From: Auxenochlorella pyrenoidosa
Taxonomy: Eukaryota; Chlorophyta; Trebouxiophyceae; Chlorellales; Chlorellaceae
Length of the DNA: 37,688 nucleotides
Reading direction: 5' to 3'
Assembly (NCBI GenBank): GCA_001430745.1
Contig: KQ482003.1
Location: 1,722,051-1,759,738 of the forward strand
The notes beneath the pieces are model-generated. The model did no database searches. It was not told where the DNA came from and worked only from the letters and a program-made list of their open reading frames with translations. Shown in pieces: positions 1 through 9,926 of the stretch; the first letter of the stretch is position 1; the number at the start of each line of letters is the position of its first letter. The translations under genes were made by a program, and so were the position numbers.

Positions 1-479
1 GCCGCAGGCGGCGCCACCCTGCTGGCCCACGACCTGTTCACCAACGACGTGCTCTACCTGGATGTGGCGCTGGACATGCGCCCCGTGCCCCAGGCCCTGC
101 TGCCCCTGGTGCCCCTCTTCTGCCGGTGCGAGGGGGCGGGGGCGCACGACGGCCGCGCTGAGGGGCCAATTTTGAGCGTCAGCGGCGCAGCATGCTCTTC
201 TGCTCGCGCTGCTCTCGGGGTTGGCGTCGTCAAGTTCCCTGCGCGGCTGCCCCCTTCTCCTCTTCTTCCCCGCTGCTGCCCTGCTTGGTCCCCCCCCCCC
301 CCCCACCACACACACACCTGCCCCCTGCCTGCAGCTGCCTGACCCAGATGGGGAACCGCCAAGGAGAGCTTTGTGGAGCTGACTGAGCGCATCGGCCGCA
401 AGACGGGCGGCCTGTCCGTGTCGCCCTCGGTCATGAGCCGCAAGGGCAGCGACGAGCCAGTGGCCTACATCATGGTGTG

Positions 480-510
<31 letters not shown>

Positions 511-3500
511 TGCGGCTCTCGCCTGCCGTTTGTAGGTGCCTGTGCAGCGCGTGGCCCTGAGCGCGGCTTGCGGGCAGCACACGCGCCACCCCCGGCTTGC
601 TTTTGCTGCATGGTTGGATCCCAACCGGCCGCACCGGGTTCTGCCCTCGGCCTGGAGCCCCTGCCCTCCACTCAACCCCGACCCCCACCCCCACCCCCCC
701 CACCCCCGGCCCCCAGGTGCGCGGCAAGGCCATGGCGGACAAGGCGGGCGACATGCTGGAGATTGTGCACGACATTCTGCTCACCGCGCGCCTGGACGAC
801 AAGGAGCGCTTCAAGCAGGTGGGGCCGCGCGCGGCGAGGCTGCGGGGCAGGCGCCGGCGCCCGCGTGGCGCCTGCCTGCTCCCAGGGCGGAGGCCCAGCA
901 TGCTGCTTGGCATTTGCGCGGCCTGGGGCTGGCATGCACTCTGCTGCATGTTGTTTCCGAAGCTCCCTCTCAAGCGCTTCTGCGCCCTCCCCCCGGCCCC
1001 CCCCACCCACCTCCTGCCCCCCTGCCGCAGATGGTCCTGGAGACCAAGAGCAGCCTGGAGGCGGGCGTGGTGGGCGCGGGCCACAGCTTTGGCGGCTCCC
1101 GCCTGGACGCGCAGCGCTCCCTGGCGGGCTGGGCCTCTGAGCAGATGGGCGGCATCAGCTACCTGGACTACCTGCGGGGGCTGGCCCAGCGGGTGGAGGG
1201 CGACTGGGAGGGGGTGCAGGCCGACCTGGAGGCCATCCGGTGAGCCGCTGCAGGGTGTCCGCGTGCCTGCTCGTTGAATGAACGTCTCGTTGAATGAACG
1301 TTGCGAGGTTGGGGGGTCGGGGGGCGGGCTGGAGGCCGTGTGGCGAAACTGTGGCCGACACTTGCACGGGTGCAGTGCGCCTCTGCTCGCGCACCAAGTC
1401 TCCCTGCCGCATGCCGGTTAGTGGGCGCTTGCCGATCGAATTTTCGGTGCCACCGCTCCCCATCCTGCCCCACCCCCGCTCGCCCGTCATGCCCGCAGCA
1501 AGGCCCTGCTGCAGCGGCGCGGCGTGCTGGTCAACATGACCGCTGACGAGTCGACCCTGCACCTGGCCACCGGTGGGTGCCCGCCTACCAGGCCCTGCAC
1601 GTCGGCCCTAGCTGCTGCTGCTCCTGCTGACGGCTGTGGGCCGCATGGGTGGGAGGCTGCCTGCCAAGGCAGCACAGATGGTGGCAGCTTGCGCTTGCTT
1701 GCTCCCACCCAGCCTTGGCAGCAAGCATGCGCTGTCGCTGACATTTCCATTTTCCCCCCCTGGTGCAGGCCACGTGGACGCCTTCCTGGGCTCGCTGCCG
1801 GCCACCTCTGCCGCCGCCGCCAGCTGGGAGGCAGCGCTGGTGCGGCAGAACGAGGCGCTGCTGGTGCCCACGCAGGTGCGGCCGCTGCGCGCGCCGCCCC
1901 CCTGCACCTGTGCTGCACGCGCTGCCCTTTTGGCTTTGCAGGATCGGGCGTGGGGCACTGCCCAGCCTGGCATGCTGTGCACAGCTGCCACGGTCCCTCC
2001 ACGCCCAGCTGCCAACCAACCCGAGCGCTCGCGAACCCACTTGCCGCACCCGCAGGTCAACTATGTGTGCAAGGCGGCCAACCTGTACGAGGATGCGGGC
2101 TACAAGGTGCGCTCCGCTGGGCTGGGGCAGGGGCCCCCTTGGGCAGATTGTGGGCAGCCCCCCGCCGCTTGCGAGCTGGCTGCGGAGGCGCATGTGCTCC
2201 GGCGGTGCTCCTTGCTGCGACCATCCTGCAAGCTGATAGGGTGCTGGGACTCGCGCGGTCGGTCGCCGGCCCCCCTTCTCCTGCAGCTGTCTGGCACCAG
2301 CTACGTGATCAACAAGTCGCTGAGCACCAGCTGGCTCTGGGACAGGTGGGCACGCCAGCTGCTGGCACCTTGAAGGGCGGGCTGCCTCCCGGGCCGCCAC
2401 ATCCGTCAAAAGCGGTTGTTTCGGCGCCAGCCATGACCTGAAATCGCCGCTGTTGAGTCACCTGCGGCACGGTTCTTCGCAAATGTGCATGCATGTACAA
2501 CCCAGCCGGTCACCACGCCTGCCGCCCGGGCCCCCCCCCTGCAGGGTGCGCGTGGTGGGCGGCGCCTACGGCGGCTTCTGCGACTTTGACACCCACTCGG
2601 GCATGTTCACCTACTCCTCCTACCGCGACCCCAACCTGCTCAAGACGGTGGACGTGTACGACGGTGGGCGCCGGCACACGCGCCGCGCTGCAGTTGTGAT
2701 GAACCACGGCGCGCGCGCTGCGCCGCAGTTGCGAGCCAGGACAGGCTGTGAACACCAAGCAAGGCCGCCTGTATGGATGCTGCCTGGCTCTCGCGCGGCC
2801 TGGGGCTGCGGCCCGTGCACGCGCCCACCTGCCAGGGGCGCCTGTATCTGGTTCGTCACCGGCGCGCCCAAACTTGAATTAGCCAACCCTCGGTGTTGTC
2901 TCCTCCCCCCGGCGCAGGCACCGTCGACTTCCTCACCTCGCTGGAGATGTCTGACGACGAGCTGGCCAAGGCCATCATCGGCACCATCGGCGACGTCGAC
3001 TCCTACCAGCTGCCCGGTGAGGCGGGACGCCGGGGTGGGGCCGTTCGCAATAACTGACAGCCTTGCCTGTGGGCGGGCCCACCGTGCGCGATTCCTGGCC
3101 ACCCCCTCAAGGCCCGAGCCGCCTTGCACTGCAGCCCGTGCTCGCGCTCACGCGTGCCTGGCCCCCTCCTCCCCCCGCTTCCCCCCCAGACTCCAAGGGC
3201 CGCACCGCCTTCATGCGCCACATCCTGGGCGTGACCGACGAGGAGCGCCAGCAGCGCAGGTGGGCCAGGGCTGGGCGGGGCCGGGCCCTCTGGGCCCCCC
3301 CTTTGGCGACGCGGTTCCTGCCCCTCTCCAAGTGCCACCTGCCTTCCCCTCACCAACAGCACCCTGCAGCTGTTGTCCTGACCACAGCGGCTGCGCTGCC
3401 CAATGCCCCCCCCCCCCCCTCTTTCAGGGACGAGATCCTGGCCACCACGGTGCGCGACTTCCGCGAGTTTGGCGAGGTGCTGGCGGCGGTACGGGACAAG

Positions 3501-3813
3501 GGCCAGGTGGTGGCCGTCACTTCGGGTGAGCCCCCCGCCGCCTGCCCCATACAACAGTGTGCACGCCCGCTCCCGTGCCCGCTGGGTGGTGGGGTGGCAT
3601 GCTGGGGCTGCGAGGCCGTTATGCCGACGGGCCTCGCTGTCAGGTTATCCAAGTCTGCAATCGGCTCTGTTCTTGGCATTGCAAATCCCGGTCATGCCTG
3701 CCCGCTTGCTCACCCTCCCGCCCTCACTTCCGCCTCCGCTTGCAGCCGACAAGCTGGAGGCCGCCCACGCCGAGCGGCCTGGCTTCTTCGCCGCCGTGAA
3801 GAAGGTTGTGTGA
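1..3813 (+). CDS. PREP: Presequence protease PreP (M16C metallopeptidase), 5'-truncated gene
   Basis: PreP degrades cleaved targeting peptides and other short unstructured peptides in mitochondria and chloroplasts. The 3' part of the gene is present, in 13 exons: 1-125, 348-474, 717-818, 1031-1239, 1499-1572, 1769-1875, 2056-2106, 2287-2345, 2545-2663, 2918-3016, 3190-3259, 3428-3525 and 3746-3813. Family hallmarks are visible: IGRKTGG in exon 2, WASEQMGGISYLDYL in exon 4, VNMTAD in exon 5, YGGFCDFDTHSG and SYRDPNLLKT in exon 9, AIIGTIGDVDSYQLPD in exons 10-11, and a C-terminus ending in AAVKKVV. The N-terminal half with the inverted zinc motif HxxEH and the transit peptide lies outside the window. 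The first base is codon position 1 of the partial reading. The start of exon 2 is ambiguous: acceptor 347/348 keeps the frame, while acceptor 334/335 fits homologues better but needs a one-base correction. The gene opposes nothing and is followed by a TGTAA signal. The family call is very secure. Confidence 0.95.
475..511 (+). repeat. (GT)n microsatellite covering a splice donor
   Basis: About fourteen GT units start exactly at the donor of PreP intron 2 and are followed by a short imperfect extension. Every second base is therefore a potential GT donor. Reading phase and homology place the true donor directly after the ATG codon at 472-474. Confidence 0.9.
1271..1302 (+). repeat. Perfect 15-16 bp tandem duplication within an intron
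   Basis: The unit TCGTTGAATGAACGT occurs twice back to back (1271-1285 and 1287-1301) inside PreP intron 4. Each unit holds a small inverted repeat, CGTT-GAATG-AACG. No coding function is seen. Confidence 0.85.
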
Positions 3814-4691
3814 GGAGTAGAGAGCTGATCGCGAAGGGCGCACGGCGCCCCTCTGTACATTCCAGTTTTCACCATCTCATCCCATCCAGTTCTGGCATTG
3901 AAGTTCGCTTTCATCAGCACCTCCGTTATGTAAGGCAGGATTGAGATGCAAGCATGCACCAGGCCCTGCCACTCCAGGCAGGGTTCGGATCTTAGGCAAT
4001 GATCAGCCCTGGACTTCAGCCACGGGTTTCCGCATCTTCACTCACCCTGCATGAGCTGCCGCACCCCGCATGAGCCACCGCCAAGCGGGCGGCGAATCAA
4101 AGTTTCAAAGAAGTCCATTCCTGCGCTGCCGTTTCCATCACTCGCCTCTCTAGTTCAGTCCATAGAGGATAGCACAGGCACGCGTCGACGGCAGCCGCAG
4201 GCGTGCAGAAGGTGGGTGTTGGCTGGAGCGAGCCGCGTTTGCTGGAAACCCACATCGCATTGCCAACGATCACCACATGGGCCTGCAACGCTCGACGCGC
4301 ACAAGCACCGTGCTGCACCTGTTGCGCTACCTGACCTTGCGTTTGCAGGCTCAGGAGGGCGCCTGTGTGCTTAGAGAGATACGATTAACTAGGCAGAGCC
4401 CCCTGGCGGCATTTGGTCCTGAGCTGCCAGGGGGCCGTCGGCGGCAGGCAAGCCGGGGGCGCTGCGCCGGCCGATACACTGGTTTGCACCTGCTTGGCAG
4501 CGCACCTGCTTGGCGGCGCTGCACGCTGCATGCCGGCTGCTTCGACGTGCGTTTCAGGCTACGAGGCTGCTTGCTCGGCGAGCATGTCCTTGTGGGCCAC
4601 AGTGCCACCCGATGGATCCCATGCTGCCGCGCCCCATGTACGGCGCAGGCATCAGCCATCCGACTCCCTTCCAGAGTAGCCTAGTGCTGCT
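3814..4691. other. Intergenic region between the PreP and PC-esterase genes
   Basis: There is no convincing exon here. The open frames in this stretch have no recognisable protein and no phase-matched splice sites joining them to the flanking genes. It contains the 3' UTR of PreP with its TGTAA signal near 3930, then presumably the promoter and 5' UTR of the gene at 4692. Confidence 0.6.
3929..3933 (+). terminator. TGTAA polyadenylation-type signal for PreP
   Basis: TGTAA lies 116 bases after the PreP stop codon. UGUAA is the usual nuclear poly(A) signal of core chlorophyte algae. Confidence 0.6.
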
Positions 4692-6961
4692 ATGGCAATG
4701 GCAGTCGCGGTGGGCCAGCAGCCTGGACAGCGGAGCCTGGCTGCCATTGCACTCGGCGCTGCAATTGTCATCCTGACAACCCTCCTGCTGGCGGCGGGCG
4801 GGCCATGTGAGAGGGCACAGCAGCGCATCCATGTCTAGCTCATCACCCTCTGCACCAGGCTCCCTGTCGCCTACCAGCAGTGCACCCAGCCTGCCAACTG
4901 CTAGCCTTTTCGCTGTGCTTGCAGCACGGTGGCGCCTGGAGAAGTGGATGGATGGGCCCTGCTCGGCGGCACCCGTGCCACCGCAGCAAGTCGCCGGCCC
5001 GGCCTGCCAGCCGCAGCGCAGCGCGGCCTACCTGGAGGCGCTGCAGAGCGGCCGCTGGGTGGAGCTTTTTGAGCAGCGGTGAGGGGGTGGGCCCTGGCAG
5101 GGCGCGCATGCGGGGTTGCGCGCTGCCAGCGGCATCGTGCGCCTCGCACAGTGCAGCCCACACAGCGCTGCCTCCGCCCTCGCTGCGCGAGCTGCAGGTG
5201 CGACCCCTCGCCGCTGACCCCGTTCTGCGAGTGGGAGGCGGCGCACGAGTGGTCGTGGTGCTACCAGCCCTGCCAGGCGCGGCAGTTCAGCAGGGAGGAG
5301 GTGGCCGCGCTCTTCACCCGCAAGCGCGTGGCCGCGGTCAGCGACTCCCACGCGCGCAACCTGTTTAGCGAGATTGCCAGCGCCGTGCTTGGCGAACGAG
5401 GTGGGGGCAAAGCGCTGCTCCCCCAATGAGGGTCGCAGGGACTCGGCGCTGTGGGCCCTGGGCTGGTGCCTGTTGCTGGTGCAGCAGCAGCGCGTGGCGA
5501 GACCCCTCTGCCGCCCCCCCGCCGCACCCCCACTCTGTGCTCACCAGCCTGCCTAGATGGCCCGCCCCTGCTGCTCGCCGCCCCCCCGGCAGGCGACGAC
5601 TTTGTGCGGCTGCTGGCGGAGCAGCACCACGACGACCACTCCTACCGCTGGGACTCGGCCACCGGGGACGTGGCGCCCAATGCGACGCAGGTCGACTCGC
5701 AGCTCGACTTTTACTGGCAGACCGACATGCGCGGCGCCGCGGGGGTGATCGACCAGATGTGAGAGCCCCGCCGGCAGCTAGGGGCGGGGGCGCGGCTGGG
5801 CGCGCCCTGGGCAGGGCGCGCGGGCACCGTGCTCGCCGACAGCAGCCCGTCACTGCCCTGCTTTCGCAGCGGCTGGCCGCACCCCGGGCAGGGCCCGCGG
5901 GCCCGCACGGCCCGCGCTCCACCGGCCCCCAGCCCGCTGGTTTCGACTGGCCCCCTCCTCCCCCCAGCGTGCGTGCAGGCGGGCCAACGGCAGCCTGCCC
6001 GACGTGGTCCTGCTCAGCAGCGGCTCCTGGTACATTGTGGGAGACCCCGACAAGGGGTACCCGCCCCTCAACGACTCGCTGGCCCGCTTCCAGGAAGACA
6101 TGCAGCACCTGCAGGCCGCGGTGCAGCGGGCCAACGACCAGGTGCGGTGGCCCGGGCGTGGGGCAGGTTCCGCCGTGCAGCGTGGAGGGTGGCAGCGGGC
6201 AGCCATGCGCGCATGCATGCAGCGCAGCCGAGGCAAGCGCCCAGGGGCATGCGGCCTGCTGGGCTGGCAGCAGCAGCGCTCGTCTTTGGGAGCTACCGCC
6301 AGGCGCACCACGCGCCTCCAAAGGATTTCTGAGCCCGGCCAGCCAGCCCGCGCTTGGTCCTTGGAGCGTGCAGTCGCCCCGAGGGACGAGCGCTCTCCAA
6401 GCACCCCTCACCCCTCCCACCCACCCACCCCCACCCCCACCCACCCACCCACCCACCCGGGGCAGGCCGACCACGACATCCTCTGGCTGTGGCTGGCCAT
6501 CCCGCCGCGCGTCAAGGGGCGCGCCCAGTGGGCCTCCTGGATGGTGCGTGCCGCCGACATCCCGCACCTCAACGCGGCGGCCCGGGGGTCGGCCCTGGTG
6601 CAGCCGGCGGGGCCCGCTTTCTACCTGGACCTGGAGCGCATCGCCACGGGTGGGCAGCAGAGGGGGGAAAGCTGCAGGCCTGCGCTGGCCGCTGCCCCAG
6701 CAGGCTCGGAGGGCCAAGGTCGACAGCACCTCGAGGCTGCACCTGGCACGGCGGGCGGGCATCCTGCTGCTGGCTGTGCAGGGTCGGGGCAGGGGGCCGG
6801 GCCACTGCTGAGCTGTGGGCAATGAGGAATTATCTAGACCTGCCCCACGTGCAGAGTGCCTGCTGTGGTGCAACGCCGACGGCTCGCACGTGGCGGGGGC
6901 TGTGAACCGGCTGTTGGTGCAGCTGGTCGCAAACCTTGCGGCCGCGCCGCCGGTGGCCTGA
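4692..6961 (+). CDS. Type II membrane PC-esterase / SGNH-fold protein (TBL/CASD1-like)
   Basis: The family includes trichome-birefringence-like wall O-acetyltransferases and the N-terminal domain of CASD1, which acetylate sugars in the Golgi lumen. The gene has seven exons: 4692-4806, 4925-5078, 5198-5400, 5593-5758, 5979-6141, 6466-6649 and 6855-6961. All phases join, giving 363 residues. Residues about 16-36 are one hydrophobic segment (signal anchor), followed by a Cys- and Trp-rich lumenal region (FCEWEAAHEWSWCYQPC). Block I reads VSDSHARNLF, with Ser in the SDS position of the usual GDS nucleophile motif. Near the C-terminus WCNADGSH supplies the expected Asp-x-x-His pair. The multi-spanning acyltransferase domain of full CAS1 proteins is absent. 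The start is the ATG at 4692, directly before the membrane segment. Its neighbours are glycan-active genes. Family assignment is fairly secure; the acceptor sugar and even esterase versus transferase activity are unknown. Confidence 0.72.
6415..6459 (+). repeat. C-rich CCCAC/CCAC tandem repeat before an acceptor
   Basis: This degenerate CCCAC-type repeat forms the pyrimidine-rich tract of intron 5 of the PC-esterase gene, immediately before the GGCAG acceptor at 6465. Confidence 0.75.
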
Positions 6962-7418
6962 CAGAGCTGACGAGAGCGGCATCGTGCCATTTCTTGTGTG
7001 GGCAGCAGCGGGGTTGGTCATTGGAGACCAGGTGGCCGCCATTTTTAACCCCGCGCTGCTGATTTCCTCCATTGCATACCATGTGTTCACAGCCTACCTG
7101 TTCCACTTGAATTTTTTCCCAAAATCTTTGTGCACTTCGCTTCACGCTTGCTAGTACTGCAATGTCAGGCCGGCATGCATGACGGCAGCTCCAAACCATG
7201 CTCATGCCCTGGTGCACAGACTCTGTGAACATGAAACATGCCTTCATGAACATCAAACCAGCCTATGGCCCAGGAGTTGCAGCCGTGTCACCGCATCAGG
7301 TTCGCTCCCTTTCAAAGCCACAGGACCAACAGCAGCGCTCTTCCTGAAAACTGGCGGCGGCAGATTACAGCAAGTGGCAACCAGGCAGGACAGGGATGCC
7401 ACACAGCAGGGCGGCGCG
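6962..7418. other. Convergent intergenic region with 3' UTRs
   Basis: This is the space between two stop codons on opposite strands. It holds a TGTAA signal on the minus strand for the GT25 gene. The plus strand carries a hydrophobic open frame (about 6936-7154) overlapping the end of the PC-esterase gene; no splice evidence supports it. No other gene is seen. Confidence 0.6.
7365..7369 (-). terminator. TGTAA polyadenylation-type signal for the GT25 gene
   Basis: TTACA on the plus strand reads TGTAA on the minus strand, 49 bases after the GT25 stop codon. This is a typical spacing for green algae. Confidence 0.6.
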
Positions 7419-9526
7419 CTATCCTGCTGCTCCATCTGTCGGGGGCACCTCTATCTGGCTGATGTTGTGCAGCCGGTGGGGCCGCACCAGCGGCGGGTCT
7501 GCCACGTAGGCGGCCACCTCCCCCAGCGCCCCCAGGTCGTTCAGCAGGTCGTCGATGTCCTTGTCCCCTATCTGCTGGGGGGATGGGGTGGGAGCGGCAC
7601 CAGGGCCGGAACAACGGGGGTGTCGCTGGCATGTGCCACAGCGTACGACCGCTTGCACGCGGATGCTGCCTGCACACCCTGCCGCCCCCACTGCCAGCCT
7701 CCACCTTGAGCCCGCCAAGGCAGCCAGCAGGAGGGTGCAGCGCCGCCGGGGCCCACCTGCGCGTCGTTGAGGGCGCGCAGTGCAAAGGAGCGGCGGTAGA
7801 TGTAGGACAGCATGCCGCTGTTCTCGGCGAAGAGCCGCACGCCGCGCCCCACCCAGCCCAGCAGCTTGCCGGGATCCTGCTTGATGGGCTTGCCGTGGTT
7901 GAGCCAGAAGATCTGTGTGCAAGTGATGGGGGCGCAGGGGACGGTTGATGCAAAGTGTGTGGATGCTGCGGAGCAGCACTGGGAGACCCTTGCTATGCAG
8001 TGGGCAGCCACATTCCAAGCTCCGCCCCGGTGAGCAGCGCAAGCAAGCGGACTAAGCCTCACTGGCCCACCCGAAGAAGCAAACATAAAAACAAAAAACT
8101 TTAAAGCAGAGCAGGCGACAGCTGCTGTTCAGGGCGGCGGTCCCTGGCCGCCCCCACCTCCCAGTCCTCTGGCAGCTGCTCCATCGCCCGCCGCAGCCGC
8201 CGCATGAAGTCCCCCCCCTGGTCCAGCAGCTGGAAGTCGTCCTCAAACACCAGCGCCATGTCGTGACCCTCTGGCCAGCGTGGGCGGGGGGGCCGGTTGG
8301 GGTGGTTGGTGGGTGGGGGTGTGGGGGTGAGGGGGGGGGCCATCAAGCAGGGCTGGCCCATCAGGCCTGTACCAGCGCAGGCGCGCAGCTCGCAAGGGAA
8401 TCTGAGCAGCAGGCAGCGCGGCAGCCATGGCAAGCGGTCTGTGCGACTGGACGCACTCCCTGCTGGCAGCGCGTGATGCGGTGCCCCGCCCACATGCAGG
8501 CCCCGTGTGCTGCCCGCCCCACCCACCCGCCAGCATGAGGTGCATCACCCTGAAGTGGCTCAGGTCGTCGGCGATGTGGCGGTGCCAGAAGCTGCCGGGC
8601 GGCGAGCCGTAGATGCCTTTCCGTTTGCCCCCGCTGGAGTGCCATTGCACCTGCAGGCAGAGGCAGGGGCAGGGTGACGGGCCCAAGACGGTAAGCAGGT
8701 GAACAAGCAGGCGGGCAGGCCAGGCGGGTAGTGAGGCCGGTTTCTGCGAGCTTGGTGGCCACAGAGCCAGGGCAACTGCGATTTTCCTCAATCAACATCG
8801 GGAGAAGTCCAACGACAGCAAGGCCTGCTGCCACTGTTGCAACAGCAAGGGCAGTGGAGTACAGCAGCAAGCGGCCCCTGATGCCCAACCAGCTCCCAGG
8901 CCCGCCCTCGCGGCCTACCTCGGCATCTGGCAGCGCCTTGGTGCCATCCACAGCATCGAAAAATCTGAAGGCGATGCCGCGCTCCTCCAGTTGATTCTGC
9001 ACCAGCTCCCGTCGCCGGGTGGCGTTTGTCAGCGAGATGACGTACACGGGGAAGGGCGGAGACGGTCCGTCTTTTGGGAAGCTGAACTTGGGCAGCGCTG
9101 CCTTGCGACGTGTCTCCGCCGCGTTCTGGAAGGGAAAGACAATGCGCACCCAGTGCTGCCTGCAGGGCGGCAGACGGGGAAGCAGGGGTATTGAGCAGGC
9201 AGGATCGACAGAGGGCAGGCGGCAGCGCAGCAGTGGCGGCGGCGAGTCCTGTGCTAGCCCGAGTGCAATTTATGGGCGATCTGATATTGGCAGGACATTT
9301 GCAGCAGCAACCAGCGTCTGCACACTTCGCCTGCGGTCGAAACAAACCTGAAGTGGGAGTTGGGGTAGCCGTGCCAAGTTGGAAGCACGATCCGAGGAGG
9401 TTGTGTGATAACTAGCACCAGCAGAAACAGCGCCGTGCCGCCAAGGACAAGTTTGGGTAGCAGTGGCAGTCGGCGCTGCCGCAATTTGGTCGCCCACAGC
9501 CGCACACGTGTGCTGACGGCGGCCAT
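7419..9526 (-). CDS. Type II membrane glycosyltransferase, family GT25
   Basis: GT25 enzymes transfer galactose or related sugars to glycans or glycoproteins; the family includes bacterial LPS galactosyltransferases and animal collagen galactosyltransferases. Six exons run on the minus strand: 9348-9526, 8919-9159, 8527-8650, 8158-8270, 7757-7912 and 7419-7574. They are phase-consistent and give about 322 residues. Residues about 20-40 form a single membrane anchor (LVLGGTALFLLVLVI). The GT25 start block VYVISLTNATRRRELV is followed by FRFFDAVDG. The metal/nucleotide motif is LVFEDDF in exon 4. A C-terminal block (NHGKPIKQDPGK, GMLSYIYRRSFALRAL) matches the placement of the second family block. 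The start is the ATG at 9526; an in-frame upstream TTG was rejected. Family call is secure. Donor sugar and acceptor are unknown, and Golgi residence is inferred from topology. Confidence 0.85.
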
Positions 9527-9926
9527 GGCTGCGGCAAAGCGGGTGGAAGTCAACGGGGACGGTCCAAACCTTGGAAATTGAGCTGGGGAGCATGACGTGG
9601 CGGCCGCGGCAGCGGCGAATGGGCACGTGTGAGATCACGGATCACGGGCAATGTGTTGAAGAATGCTTCTGGCCGCAACCTTTTTCATGACGGGAGCTGC
9701 ATGTGTTCGTGTCAAGTTCCTGCGCTGCTGTGAGAAGACGACATCCATTCCATCCCATGATTCCACAAGCGCCTGCATCTGGTCGTCCTAAAAATTCCTA
9801 GGCACCTCGAGAACATGTCAGCATAGTTTACGCCTACACCTTCTCATGCCACCAAACGGCGATCCACACAGCAGTCAGAGGGATGCTCATGGTGGACTTG
9901 GCTGCATGCCAAGGTGAGCTGCACCA
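9527..9926. other. Intergenic region upstream of GT25 and downstream of GH3
   Basis: This stretch is less GC-rich than the genes and has no exon-like open frame. It must hold the GT25 promoter and the GH3 3' UTR, as both genes are on the minus strand. No TATA box or TGTAA element could be assigned with confidence. Confidence 0.5.

Noticed and set aside
373..1140. 255-residue plus-strand open frame through PreP introns
   Set aside because: It translates the GT microsatellite and C-rich intron sequence. PreP homology requires splicing.
4051..4690. Several short open frames between PreP and the PC-esterase gene
   Set aside because: They overlap one another in different frames, lack recognisable motifs and have no splice connection to a neighbouring gene.
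5365..6990. 541-residue open frame on the minus strand opposite the PC-esterase gene
   Set aside because: It is a GC-rich shadow. The plus-strand exons have phase-matched splice sites, a membrane anchor and family motifs, while the minus frame has none.
9527..9553. Upstream start of GT25 at 9553
   Set aside because: That codon is TTG. The first ATG is at 9526, directly before a normal signal anchor.
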